Part shown: one piece after another, positions 16,806-25,526 of the stretch
Numbering within the stretch: the stretch's first letter is position 1
How the letters are laid out: each line of letters opens with the position of its first letter
Source of the DNA: JAAYDI01 sp052034005
GTDB taxonomy: Bacteria; Planctomycetota; Planctomycetia; Pirellulales; Pirellulaceae
Reading direction: 5' to 3'
NCBI GenBank assembly: GCA_052034005.1
Contig: JBPOJB010000041.1
Span: 1 to 60,347, forward strand
DNA length: 60,347 bases
Program-made: the position numbers and the translations under genes
Notes under the pieces: generated by a model
Database searches by the model: none
What the model saw: the letters and a program-made list of their open reading frames with translations, nothing else
Told to the model about the DNA's origin: nothing

Positions 16806-18208
16806 GGCAGTTCCTCGAGGCTCATCGAGAAATCCGTGCCGCTCACATGCGAATTCTGGTGGATCTGGCCCCGCCCATCGCACAGACGGCCGTCAATCTC
16901 AAGGGAATCCATCGCTCGGCAGTACAGATCGCCGTCGCGGCGATAGAGGACCACGTCCCCTCGCCAGTCTCGGCAGACCACGTGGTTCTGCCATTTCGGC
17001 CCCAACACGCACGATTCGGCCATCAGCAGCACGCCGTCCGCCTTCGGGTAGGTGCGGTGATGGCTGACGAATTCCAGTCGGGCTGACGCGCTTAACGCAT
17101 GCGGCTGGCGGAAACGCAGCCGCACCGTCCGGGCCAGCTCGATCTCGTCACCGTCGCTCAGCAGCGCCTTGCCACGCATCACCTGGCCGTTGACACGCGT
17201 CGTGTGCCAGGGCTCGACCACGTATCCATCCCCCAGCCGGACGATCTTGGCATGCCGACGGGACAGATCCGCTTGGATCGGGATGTCCACCACACACTCC
17301 GGGCAGGCCTGGCCCAGGATCACCTCCTCACCCAGGCAGACCAGGTAGCCGCCTACGCCGTCGATCCACAACAGGAACCGGCGCCCGGCGGACCGTGGGT
17401 GTGTCAGCGCGCCGGCACCGAGCGGGAGGCCCGTGCCGGCGGCCTGCGCGTCGAAGCCATTGCCATGGCCCGCAGGGGCCAGCCCCAGGCCGCGGTGCGA
17501 GTCCCCGACCGGCGCACCCACTTGAGCCCAGGCCCTGGTCCGCAGGCTCCGCGCCAGGTGGGATTCGGGCGCCATTTCCAGCGCTTGATCCGCCAGGCGC
17601 ACCACTTCCGTCCACTGTTGGCCGGCCATGGCCCGGTGCAGCGACTCGGTCAGTTGCCGGAACGGCTCGATCTTCTCATGGTATTCACGCACTTGGCGGG
17701 CGACATAATCGAGCTTCGGTCGGATGGAGCCCGCCGCCTGCGCTTGCGCTTCGGCCTCGATGAACTTCCCGCGCAACGCCAGATGTCGCGCCGCCTCCAG
17801 ACGCCGCGCGACTTCTTTCATCCAGCGCAATGGCTCGTGCTGGACATCCAATCGCTCGAGCGATCCGAGCACGGCGATCGCGCGTGCCGGATCGCCCTGC
17901 TCCAGACAGCTCTCGGCCTCACCCAACGCCAGCGCGAGGATCTCCTGCCGCGCTGCGAGCACCGGCCCGATCTCCCCGGCCAACGATTGAGCCGCCTGCA
18001 GGTCCCGCCAACCGGCCGCCAGATCGCCCTGGATGGCTCGCCGACGCGCGCGCGCCGAGAGTTCGCCGGCTACCCGTGCGCCGAGCCGCCTGCCGGGCAG
18101 ATACTGCCGCAGATCGCCCTGCAGGAGCAACTCACTGGCTTCGTCCAGTTGGCCCTGGTCTGCGGCCGCTTCCGCTTCGCGCAACTTGATTCGCCAACCT
18201 TGGAACAT
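16802..18208 (-). CDS. FHA domain protein with N-terminal helical repeats
   Basis: 468 residues from ATG 18208; GTG 18247, 13 codons upstream, is the alternative start. The first 250 or so residues are TPR-like helices rich in Ala/Arg/Glu. The FHA domain lies near 285-375: LWIDGVGGYLVCLG, then the phosphothreonine-binding SRRHAKIVRLGDGYVV, then VNGQVMRG and LLSDGDEIELA. FHA domains bind phosphothreonine, so it is a natural partner of the kinase encoded immediately downstream (GTGA overlap). Another 80 or so residues of beta-rich sequence follow. It probably opens this operon, although readthrough from the coiled-coil gene past its terminator is possible. Confidence 0.8.
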   Translation of the reverse strand: MFQGWRIKLREAEAAADQGQLDEASELLLQGDLRQYLPGRRLGARVAGELSARARRRAIQGDLAAGWRDLQAAQSLAGEIGPVLAARQEILALALGEAESCLEQGDPARAIAVLGSLERLDVQHEPLRWMKEVARRLEAARHLALRGKFIEAEAQAQAAGSIRPKLDYVARQVREYHEKIEPFRQLTESLHRAMAGQQWTEVVRLADQALEMAPESHLARSLRTRAWAQVGAPVGDSHRGLGLAPAGHGNGFDAQAAGTGLPLGAGALTHPRSAGRRFLLWIDGVGGYLVCLGEEVILGQACPECVVDIPIQADLSRRHAKIVRLGDGYVVEPWHTTRVNGQVMRGKALLSDGDEIELARTVRLRFRQPHALSASARLEFVSHHRTYPKADGVLLMAESCVLGPKWQNHVVCRDWRGDVVLYRRDGDLYCRAMDSLEIDGRLCDGRGQIHQNSHVSGTDFSMSLEELP

Positions 18209-18292
18209 GGCTCTCGCCCAGACCTGCCCGAGACACGCGATCGACACGCCTGCAGCCTATCGACGACAACCTGCAGCCGTCCACCGCCAGGC

Positions 18293-18330
18293 AAAAAAAC
18301 GGGGCTCAGACCGAGGGCGGCCTGAGCCCC
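18293..18330 (-). terminator. Intrinsic terminator of the coiled-coil gene
   Basis: Read on the minus strand, GGGGCTCAGG pairs with CTGAGCCCC across a loop of about 11 nt and is followed by G and seven T residues. It lies just after the stop of the 18348-19163 gene and before the FHA-kinase operon. Confidence 0.85.
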
Positions 18331-18347
18331 TGGCCTTGGTCATTCGG

Positions 18348-19163
18348 TCAATGAGAACCCGCGGTCGCCAACCTGGCAACCTCCTGGCTGGCGCTCTTCT
18401 CAAAGTGCTTGGTCACCGCGTCCAGAACGGTCTCGGTGTCCGCTGTCTCCTCGTCCAGTGGAATCCGATCGCTCAGCTCCACCTGCTGGGCCATCATCTT
18501 CTCCGTCACGTCCAAGCGCGTGCTGATCTCGTTGATCAGGTCGCGCGTCCTGGCCAGCTGGCTGTCGTCGAAATTGAACTGGCTGGTCGTCTGAGCGACT
18601 TCCACCATCTTCAGACGCGCTTCCAGGTTCTCGATCTCCACGGCCAGCTGCCGTTTGGCCGCCATCATGCTCTCGAGCTTGTCCCGAGCCGCCTTCAGGC
18701 CGTTCTGACGCGCTCGCAAGATCCTCTGGAGCTGGTCCACAGTGGCTTCCACCGTCTTGTGGTGCGCGAAACGGTTCGCCAGGTCGGTCTTGACCTCGAA
18801 CGCGCTGTAGCTGCGCCCGGCATAGACAAACTGGCTGCGGTTCGACTCCAGGTCGCCCTTGAGCCGCAGGATCTCGCCCTCCGACTTGGCCAACTGCTTC
18901 TCGTTCTGCTCCAACTGGCGCTGCAGCTTGGCGACCTCCACCTCCTCCCGAGCAATCAAATGCATGTTCCGCGCAATCTCCGGATCCAGGTCCTTGATCA
19001 TGTTGCGCGCCCGCTCAATCTCAAACTTCACCGGTACGTTGCTCTTCACCTGGTCCTGCACCCGGTTGACCGCCGTAGTCACGTAGCTGACGGCCCCGCG
19101 ACCCAGGAAGAACACGGCCAGCAACAGCACCGCAGCCCCCGCAAATAGTGTCTTCTTAATCAT
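18348..19163 (-). CDS. Membrane-anchored coiled-coil protein
   Basis: 271 residues. ATG 19163 follows GAGGAGG at 7-8 nt, so the longer upstream frame is not used. One N-terminal membrane helix (about 5-24, KKTLFAGAAVLLLAVFFLG) is followed by almost continuous heptad-rich coiled coil (about 50-240), with runs such as LEQNEKQLAKSEGEI and LQRILRARQNGLKAARDKL. It ends with an acidic, then more neutral tail. It resembles membrane-anchored planctomycete proteins of unknown function, possibly structural or scaffold. It is transcribed alone toward a strong terminator, just upstream of the FHA-kinase operon. Confidence 0.75.
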   Translation of the reverse strand: MIKKTLFAGAAVLLLAVFFLGRGAVSYVTTAVNRVQDQVKSNVPVKFEIERARNMIKDLDPEIARNMHLIAREEVEVAKLQRQLEQNEKQLAKSEGEILRLKGDLESNRSQFVYAGRSYSAFEVKTDLANRFAHHKTVEATVDQLQRILRARQNGLKAARDKLESMMAAKRQLAVEIENLEARLKMVEVAQTTSQFNFDDSQLARTRDLINEISTRLDVTEKMMAQQVELSDRIPLDEETADTETVLDAVTKHFEKSASQEVARLATAGSH

Positions 19164-19680
19164 GCCCTGCAACCTCCTCGTATCTGACAAGTCAATACCG
19201 TGGATGAGCGACTTCTCTCGAGATTCCATCCCGCCTCGCGACGCCGCCGATGCGTTGCTTGCACGGGTGGTATTCGCCGCCCGAGTTCGTTTATTTTGAA
19301 TCCGGATGCTTTTTCCACCCGCATTGCTCCAGCACGCGGCTCCCGCCGGGTCGCAGCGTGGCGGCCGCGCAAAGTCTAACGGCGCCACCGCACGAGACTC
19401 GAAAGCCGGCCCCGCCCCAACCGATACATAGCACGGCAGCCGGATAGGTCGGTTGGGCGACATGCGCGCTATCAAATGACTACGGATGTGGCCAGAAAGC
19501 CGCACTGTCGCCGCTGGAAAGGATGCCAGAAAAAATCGCAAGTCATTTGCCCGAGGGCATTTACTACTTAATCCACTGCCCTTCCTGAAATACTGGCACA
19601 GGGAATGCACCTGCTACCTCCCGACGCTGCCGCTCACCCCGTGCGGCGGCTGTGCATCGCGTTAGGGAGGTAAGCGACCG
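19164..19680. other. Divergent intergenic region
   Basis: 517 bp between the coiled-coil gene (minus) and the 72-residue gene (plus), more AT-rich than its surroundings around 19480-19570. It carries both ribosome binding sites (GAGGAGG on the minus strand; GGGAGGTAAG at about 19664-19673 on the plus strand). I found no promoter pair with good spacing, nor a terminator; a minus-strand T6 near 19508 lacks an adjacent stem. Confidence 0.4.
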
Positions 19681-19899
19681 ATGAAAACCACCACATCCCT
19701 GTCCAATCCCTGGTCGACTACCGCTCTGGTTGAAGAACTCGACGACACCACCCTTCGGTGTGGTCACGCCCTCCTCGATAGCACACGAGCCGAGGCGTTC
19801 AGCCGTTGGATGGATCTCCAACTCGAGGAGTTGGAGGCCCGCTTCTGGACCTATTCCACGTACCGGTCAGTCCGCGCGGCGATCGGCGGTCGGCGGTAG
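19681..19899 (+). CDS. Small hypothetical protein, 72 residues
   Basis: ATG 19681 follows a strong GGGAGGTAAG ribosome site with about 7 nt spacing. The product is acidic and soluble. It has a central helix-prone stretch ending in SRWMDLQLEELEARFWTYST and a basic end. The good start signal and non-GC-biased composition support a real gene. It has no membrane segment or metal motif. Its last 33 bp overlap the 3' end of the convergent transporter gene. I do not recognise the family. Confidence 0.6.
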   Translation: MKTTTSLSNPWSTTALVEELDDTTLRCGHALLDSTRAEAFSRWMDLQLEELEARFWTYSTYRSVRAAIGGRR

Positions 19900-20967
19900 G
19901 CCCGAGTCGAGCGCGGCGGGAGGGAATCGGGTGGGCGTGTCGGCTGCGACCGGTTCTTCCCGCCACCGGTCCGCTGGACGCGACCCGCGGGCGTTCGTCC
20001 TGCGCTGCATCAGGATCAGACCGACGATCGTCAGGGCAACCCCCAGCCAGAGCGCGGCCGACGACCGCTCGGAGAACAGCAGGATGCCGGCTATGGCGGC
20101 CAAGGCCGCTTGGGTGGAACTCAGCGCATTGACATAGACCACGGGAATCAGTTGGAGCGACTTGGTCAGCGCCAGGAACGACACGGCGTTGAAGAATCCG
20201 GCCAGCATCATGGTCCAGAAGTGCCACGGGAGCGTGGCGAGCATCCCCGAGGCCCCGATGCGCCACAGGGCGCCGATCCCCAGCACCACAACGCCGGTGA
20301 ACGTGACGGTGACGAGCGTCAGCGGGATGGAGATCCGGTCGGTCACGGCATACCGAATTGTCACGCCGAGCAGCGCATAGGCCACGCCCGACAGGCCGGC
20401 GGCACCGACGCCTGCGGCCACCAGCCCGGTCGACAGCGAATGATGCGGCGGCACGACGCAACGCGACGCCTCGCCCGCTCCCAGCGACAGCATCGAGATC
20501 GCGCCGATCAGCACGACGGTCGAAAGGGCCATTCGCACCGTGACCGACTCGTTCAAGACGATTCGCCCCAGCGCGGCACCGCTGATGATCATGGTCCCGA
20601 ACGTCAACGGCACGGTGAGGGCCATGCCTACGACGCCCAGGGACCATTGGAAGGCCACATTCCCGAACACCTGGCAGATAAGTGACGCGATCACCAGCCT
20701 GGTCATCTGGCCCGCCGGCGGCAGCCGGTCCAGACCCCGGCTGAGCCGGTACAGCAGCACGGGCCCGAACAGGGCGACGGTGGGAAACGCCTTGACGCAC
20801 GAAACCCACACGGCGTCGGAGTCGCTCACGGCGCGCAGGCACACATTGGCGACCGTATATCCGAGCGAGGAGGCCAATCCGCAGAACGTGCCGCAGACGA
20901 GTGGGTCGCGAAGAAAGGGTGGGAACGTCGCGCAGTTGTTGGGTGGGGACGGAACGGTTGCTTGCAC
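19867..20967 (-). CDS. DMT/EamA-family transporter
   Basis: 366 residues with about ten hydrophobic segments in two EamA-like halves, for example IGAISMLSLGAG near 160 and, in the second half, SLQLIPVVYVNALSSTQAA followed by AGILLFSERSSAALWLGV, typical of drug/metabolite exporters. The substrate cannot be predicted. A Pro/Arg-rich hydrophilic tail of about 45 residues follows the last helix. The GTG start at 20967 lies only 6 nt after a TATACT box, so translation may begin at the 5' end of the transcript. Confidence 0.8.
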   Translation of the reverse strand: MQATVPSPPNNCATFPPFLRDPLVCGTFCGLASSLGYTVANVCLRAVSDSDAVWVSCVKAFPTVALFGPVLLYRLSRGLDRLPPAGQMTRLVIASLICQVFGNVAFQWSLGVVGMALTVPLTFGTMIISGAALGRIVLNESVTVRMALSTVVLIGAISMLSLGAGEASRCVVPPHHSLSTGLVAAGVGAAGLSGVAYALLGVTIRYAVTDRISIPLTLVTVTFTGVVVLGIGALWRIGASGMLATLPWHFWTMMLAGFFNAVSFLALTKSLQLIPVVYVNALSSTQAALAAIAGILLFSERSSAALWLGVALTIVGLILMQRRTNARGSRPADRWREEPVAADTPTRFPPAALDSGLPPTADRRAD

Positions 20968-20973
20968 GGACCA

Positions 20974-20979
20974 AGTATA
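20974..20979 (-). promoter_or_regulatory. Predicted -10 element of the transporter gene
   Basis: TATACT on the minus strand, 6 nt before the GTG start. A start point at or next to the first codon follows, giving a leaderless mRNA. The -35 candidate 17 bp upstream (TGGCGT) is weak. Confidence 0.4.
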
Positions 20980-21052
20980 GTCGGCGGCCCCGGATCACGC
21001 CACTGCCTGCGGCGGCACGCGTGTTGGGCGGGCTCACGGTGGCTCGCACTCG

Positions 21053-22333
21053 TCACTCGCCGACCTCACCTGCGCGCGGCTGGCCGCCGGGCGGCAACGG
21101 CGCCTCCGGCGTCCCGCCTCCACCTTCGGCGGTTTCCCGCCACCTGGCAAACGTCTCGTCTCGGTTGCGGTCGTTGAGGAACCCATAGGTCCAGATCCGA
21201 TACAGGGTCTCCGGGAACGGTTCGAGCAGTCCGAAACCACAGGCTTCCGGGCTGTGGCCGCGCATCCGCAGCAGGAGGGCCAGCATGACATCGCGGACCT
21301 GGATCGTGATGGGGTCCGGCTGCAACTGCGGGTTGCTCCACGTATGAAACACGTGCGTGTCGTTCAGGTGTGGTACGAGGTAGCGGGCATCATCCCCCGT
21401 GCCGAACCGGGCCAGCACAATGGCAGCGTACGGCTTGGCGCTGACCTGGATCCGGGCGGCCGAGTCCGGACCGGCGGATGGCTCAAGGACCTCCCGGGCC
21501 AGCTTGACGCCCTGTTCGGCCAGGTCATATTTCAGCACCAGTTGCATGGCATTGCCGGCTTGGGTGCCGTCGTCGCCCTTCATGCTCGACGTGATCCACT
21601 GCGCGAGCAGTTGCCGGATGAGGGCCGGCCGGGACGTTTGGATCACCGCGGGCAGCGCGCCGGCATCCCCATAGAGCAACCAGCGGGTGAACGTGCCAAG
21701 TTGCTGCCGGCGCTCGCGGTCAGTCGCCTGATCGGCCAGCTCCGCGCCGACAAACAGCCAGGTCGCCAAGGCCGGTCCCGACACGGTCGCCCGGATCACA
21801 CCCGCCTGCCCCATGTTGGTCGTCAGCCGCTGCAGACGATCCGTAAACTGCTTGAACAGATCCGGGTCATCGTATTCCAAGGCGGTCAGCAGTGCGGACT
21901 CGGCCCGGATCATCTCCACGTACAGATGCCGGGCCGACGTGTCATCGTCAATGCGCTGGCGGAACTTCCGCCAGCCGGGGAACCGTTCCGCCGAGACGTT
22001 CTCGCGCCCTTCGACGAACGCCTTGACGCTGGCATCGAAATCACACTGCAAAGCCCGGATCAGAATCCGCTGGGCGGCCAGGCGGATCTCCAGGTCCTGG
22101 TCCCGCATTCCGCGCTCCAACGCCAGCTTGGCCGGCAGGCCGATCTGCAAGAGCTGCTGCTCCGCATGTTCGCGGGTCGAGAACGACACGTCACCCAGCT
22201 TCCGAACCAGATCCCAATAGGGAGGGTCCGCCGCCCCGTCGACCGGCGCGCACACGCGTGCCGCGAGGCCCACGAGGAACAGGCTCGTAACGGCCGACAC
22301 CCACCGATGATCCAACCGTCGCATCATTATCAT
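21053..22333 (-). CDS. Exported hypothetical protein with helical repeats
   Basis: 426 residues from ATG 22333 (MIMMRR); the frame is open further upstream but without coding character. An N-terminal signal peptide (about 3-32, with VTSLFLVGLAARVCA) is followed by a HEAT-like region: DVSFSTREHAEQQLLQIG, then LALERGMRDQDLEIRLAAQRIL. A mixed alpha-helical body follows to the end, with a Gly/Pro-rich C-terminus. HEAT-like exported proteins of this sort are common in Planctomycetota. No enzyme motif is visible. It is divergent from the ROK operon. Confidence 0.65.
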   Translation of the reverse strand: MIMMRRLDHRWVSAVTSLFLVGLAARVCAPVDGAADPPYWDLVRKLGDVSFSTREHAEQQLLQIGLPAKLALERGMRDQDLEIRLAAQRILIRALQCDFDASVKAFVEGRENVSAERFPGWRKFRQRIDDDTSARHLYVEMIRAESALLTALEYDDPDLFKQFTDRLQRLTTNMGQAGVIRATVSGPALATWLFVGAELADQATDRERRQQLGTFTRWLLYGDAGALPAVIQTSRPALIRQLLAQWITSSMKGDDGTQAGNAMQLVLKYDLAEQGVKLAREVLEPSAGPDSAARIQVSAKPYAAIVLARFGTGDDARYLVPHLNDTHVFHTWSNPQLQPDPITIQVRDVMLALLLRMRGHSPEACGFGLLEPFPETLYRIWTYGFLNDRNRDETFARWRETAEGGGGTPEAPLPPGGQPRAGEVGE

Positions 22334-22469
22334 TGAGAACGCTCTGAAGAAACCGCCAACCGGAGAACACCCCCACGCGCCATACCGGCGCGGCTGCGTA
22401 CGCAGGCGGCACCACAACGCGGGCCCCTGCCGGGTCCCCGCTGGCTCATTGTACCAGACCGATAACCGA

Positions 22470-22498
22470 TTGCTGCGGATCGACGGAAACCCTATACT
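22470..22498 (+). promoter_or_regulatory. Predicted sigma70-type promoter of the ROK-lepA genes
   Basis: TTGCTG (22470-22475) and TATACT (22493-22498) with a 17-bp spacer. A start near 22505 gives a leader of about 40 nt before the ROK gene. One of the two best-matching promoters in the window. Confidence 0.6.
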
Positions 22499-22545
22499 GA
22501 TAGCGGTTTTCACCCCTTCCATGTTCCCCAGCCCCGAAGCGCGTC

Positions 22546-23568
22546 ATGCAACCGATCACCCCCCTGAAGAATTCCAGGCGTCCTTTTTTCGTTGGCGTTG
22601 ATGTGGGGGGTACCAACACCAAGATCGGGTTGGTGGACGACCTGGGCCAGACGCTGGCCTATGGCTCGATCGAGACGCTCGAGGAGCGGGGTCCGGCCGA
22701 TTGCCTGGACCGAACGGCGGCGAAGGTGCGCGAGATGACCGGTTCGTTGGGTGTGGCGATGTCCGACGTGAAAGCGGCCGGCATTGGCACGCCGGGCCCG
22801 ATGAACATCCCTGAGGGGATCATTCACGACCCCACGAATCTGCCCCACTGGCGGTTCTTTCCGATCCGCGACGCGCTGTCCAAGTGCCTGGGCGACCTGC
22901 CGGTGGCGTTCAACAACGACGCCAACGTGGCGGCCCACGGGGAGTACTGGGTAGGCAGCGGCAAAGGTTCACGGGGTCTGATCCTGCTGACGCTGGGCAC
23001 GGGCGTCGGCGGGGGGATCATCGTGGAAGGTTCGATTGTGGAGGGGGTGAACAGCTTCGGCGCCGAGTGCGGTCACATCATCGTGGATTCGCGGCCCGAC
23101 GCCCGCCTGTGCGTCTGGGGCGGCGGGCGGGGCGAGTTGGAGGCGTATGCCAGCGCCAGTGCTGTGGCGGCCCGGGCCCAGGAACTCTTGGCCGACGGGC
23201 GAAAGAGTTCGGTGCGGCAGCGCGTGGCGGCAGGCGAGCCGTTGTCCACGTTGATGCTTTCGCAAGAGGCCGAGCGGGGCGACGCGTTCTCGCTGGAAGT
23301 GATCCTCGAGGCCGCCGAGTACCTGGGGATCGGCATCGTGACGCTCGTGCACACGGTGGATCCGGGTGCGGTGATCCTGGGTGGCGCCATGAACTTCGGC
23401 GGGCATGGAACGCAGGTGGGGCGCCAGTTCCTCGCGCGGGTCTGCGAGGTCTTTCGCAGTCGTGCATTCGAGGTCGTTGCGAAGAACACCGTGATCAACT
23501 ACGCGAGCCTCGGCGGAGACGCGGGCTACATCGGTGCGGCAGGTGTCGCGCGAGCCAAGTTCGGCTGA
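22546..23568 (+). CDS. ROK-family sugar kinase (glucokinase-like)
   Basis: 340 residues. The phosphate-1 loop GVDVGGTNTKIG (about 17-28), the sugar-binding region around GTPGPMNIPEG with FNNDANVAAHGE, and the adenosine loop LGTGVGGG are all in place, so it should be an active sugar kinase, plausibly glucokinase. The ROK zinc site is not canonical: after the histidine of ECGH the usual CxCGxxGCxE reads CVWGGGRGELE, so only one of the three expected cysteines remains. The gene is 17 bp upstream of lepA and probably co-transcribed with it. Confidence 0.85.
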   Translation: MQPITPLKNSRRPFFVGVDVGGTNTKIGLVDDLGQTLAYGSIETLEERGPADCLDRTAAKVREMTGSLGVAMSDVKAAGIGTPGPMNIPEGIIHDPTNLPHWRFFPIRDALSKCLGDLPVAFNNDANVAAHGEYWVGSGKGSRGLILLTLGTGVGGGIIVEGSIVEGVNSFGAECGHIIVDSRPDARLCVWGGGRGELEAYASASAVAARAQELLADGRKSSVRQRVAAGEPLSTLMLSQEAERGDAFSLEVILEAAEYLGIGIVTLVHTVDPGAVILGGAMNFGGHGTQVGRQFLARVCEVFRSRAFEVVAKNTVINYASLGGDAGYIGAAGVARAKFG

Positions 23569-23585
23569 GTCGGGGACCGCGACGC

Positions 23586-25394
23586 GTGATTGACTGCGAC
23601 CATATCCGCAACTTCTGCATCATCGCCCATATCGACCACGGCAAGAGCACGCTGGCCGACCGGCTGCTGGAATTCACCCGGACCGTCGATCCGCGGGTAA
23701 TGAAGGAGCAGGTGCTGGACGACATGGCCTTGGAGCGCGCGCGGGGCATCACGATCAAGGCGCGGGCCGTGACCATGCAGCACCAACTGGGCCAGGAGCC
23801 GTTCGAGCTGAACTTGATCGACACGCCCGGCCACGTCGACTTCCAGTACGAAGTCTCCCGATCGCTGGCCTGTTGTGAAGGCGCGCTGCTGCTGGTCGAT
23901 GCGTTCCAGGGCGTGGAGGCGCAGACGGTCGCCAACGCGTATGCCGCCATGGACCATAACCTGTCGATCCTGCCCGTGATCAACAAGATCGACCTCAAGC
24001 ACGCCCGAGTCGATGAAGTGGCTGAGGAGATGGCGCATTCGCTGGGTATCGAGCCTGGCGAGATCATCAAGGTCAGCGCGAAGTCGGGACTGGGCGTATC
24101 CGATCTGCTCCCGGCCATCTGCGCACGGATCCCACCGCCGCGAGGCAACCCCGAGGGCGCGCTCCAGGCCATGGTGTTCGATTCGCACTACGACGAGTTC
24201 CGGGGTGCGATCACATACGTGCGGATCATGAATGGCTGCGTGACGCGGGGCCAACGCATCCGGTTCTTGCGCGGCGGCACGACGCACGAAGTCCTGGAAG
24301 TCGGCCAGTTCGCGCCGCACAAACGGCCCTGCCGGGAACTGCGCGCCGGCCAGGTCGGTTACCTGATCTGCAACATCAAGTCGCTGGACATGGTGCATGT
24401 CGGCGACACGGTCAGCGTGCCGGGCGAGGGGGCCGCGCCGGCGCTGCCCGGCTACCAGGTCCCGCAGCGGATGGTGTACTGCGGCTTGTACCCCTCCGAC
24501 GGACAGGACTTTTCAGAGCTGCGCGAAGCACTCGAGAGGCTGTCGATCAACGATCCGAGTTTCGATTTCCAGCCGGAGACCAGCGACGCGCTGGGCTTCG
24601 GGTTCCGCTGCGGCTTCCTCGGGCTGCTGCACATGGAGATCATCCAGCAGCGTCTGGAGCAGGAAGCCGATATCGACCTCGTCCAGACCGCACCGAACGT
24701 GACCTACCAGGTCACGACGAAGCAGGGCGAGGAGCTGGAGATCCATCGGCCGCAGGAGGTGCCCGACGCCGGCCAGATCGAGCAGTTTCGCCAGCCGATC
24801 GTGCGTGTCAACTTCATCCTGCCCACCGACTCGATCGGGACGCTGATGAAGCTGTGCCAGGATCGGCGCGGCGTGCATCGCAGCACGGAGTACATCTCGC
24901 CGACACGCGCCATGCTGCGCTATGACCTGCCGCTGGCGGAAGTCATCTACGACCTGCACGACAAGTTGAAGAACGCCACCCGCGGCTACGGCACCATGGA
25001 CTACGAACTGGTCGGCTACTTCCCGGCCGACCTCGTGCGGCTGGACATCCTGGTCAACGGCACGCGCGTCGATGCCCTGTCGGTGATCTGCGAGAGATCG
25101 GACGCGGATCGCCGCGGGCGGGCCGTCGCCAAGAGACTCAAGAGCGAAATCGACCGCCACATGTTCGAAGTCGCCGTACAGGCGGCCATCGGCTCGCGCA
25201 TCATCGCCCGGGAGACCGTCCCGGCCCTGCGGAAGAACGTGACCGCCAAATGCTATGGCGGCGACATCACCCGCAAGCGGAAACTGTGGGCCCGGCAACG
25301 GGAAGGCAAGAAGCGCATGAAATCGATCGGCCGCGTCGACATCCCGCAGAAAGCCTTCCTGGCCGTGCTCGACGCGGGCAGCGACAAGAAGTGA
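23586..25394 (+). CDS. lepA: Elongation factor 4 (LepA), ribosome back-translocating GTPase
   Basis: 602 residues, the usual LepA length. GTG 23586 places IRNFCIIAHIDHGKSTLADR at the N-terminus as in the family. GTPase motifs are G1 AHIDHGKST, G2 RGITIKA, G3 DTPGHVDF and G4 NKIDL. EF-Tu domain 2, EF-G-like domains and the LepA-specific C-terminal domain (GGDITRKRKLWARQREGKKR) follow. It binds ribosomes and affects elongation and assembly under stress. The ribosome site (GGGGACC) is weak. It follows the ROK gene closely. Confidence 0.95.
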   Translation: MIDCDHIRNFCIIAHIDHGKSTLADRLLEFTRTVDPRVMKEQVLDDMALERARGITIKARAVTMQHQLGQEPFELNLIDTPGHVDFQYEVSRSLACCEGALLLVDAFQGVEAQTVANAYAAMDHNLSILPVINKIDLKHARVDEVAEEMAHSLGIEPGEIIKVSAKSGLGVSDLLPAICARIPPPRGNPEGALQAMVFDSHYDEFRGAITYVRIMNGCVTRGQRIRFLRGGTTHEVLEVGQFAPHKRPCRELRAGQVGYLICNIKSLDMVHVGDTVSVPGEGAAPALPGYQVPQRMVYCGLYPSDGQDFSELREALERLSINDPSFDFQPETSDALGFGFRCGFLGLLHMEIIQQRLEQEADIDLVQTAPNVTYQVTTKQGEELEIHRPQEVPDAGQIEQFRQPIVRVNFILPTDSIGTLMKLCQDRRGVHRSTEYISPTRAMLRYDLPLAEVIYDLHDKLKNATRGYGTMDYELVGYFPADLVRLDILVNGTRVDALSVICERSDADRRGRAVAKRLKSEIDRHMFEVAVQAAIGSRIIARETVPALRKNVTAKCYGGDITRKRKLWARQREGKKRMKSIGRVDIPQKAFLAVLDAGSDKK

Positions 25395-25526
25395 AGTGAG
25401 GGATTGCAGATTCCCGCAGACAGGATTTGCACCTGCCGCGGGACGCACAAGAGCCGGCCGGACCGGCCTCCACGTCTCTGATCAGACATCAGGTATTCGG
25501 AGCTCTCGAATCGGTTCGGGCCCATC

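Noticed and set aside
19490..19515. Minus-strand T6 run as a possible terminator
   Set aside because: The nearest stem (TGCCC/GGGCA) is 12 nt away and too short.
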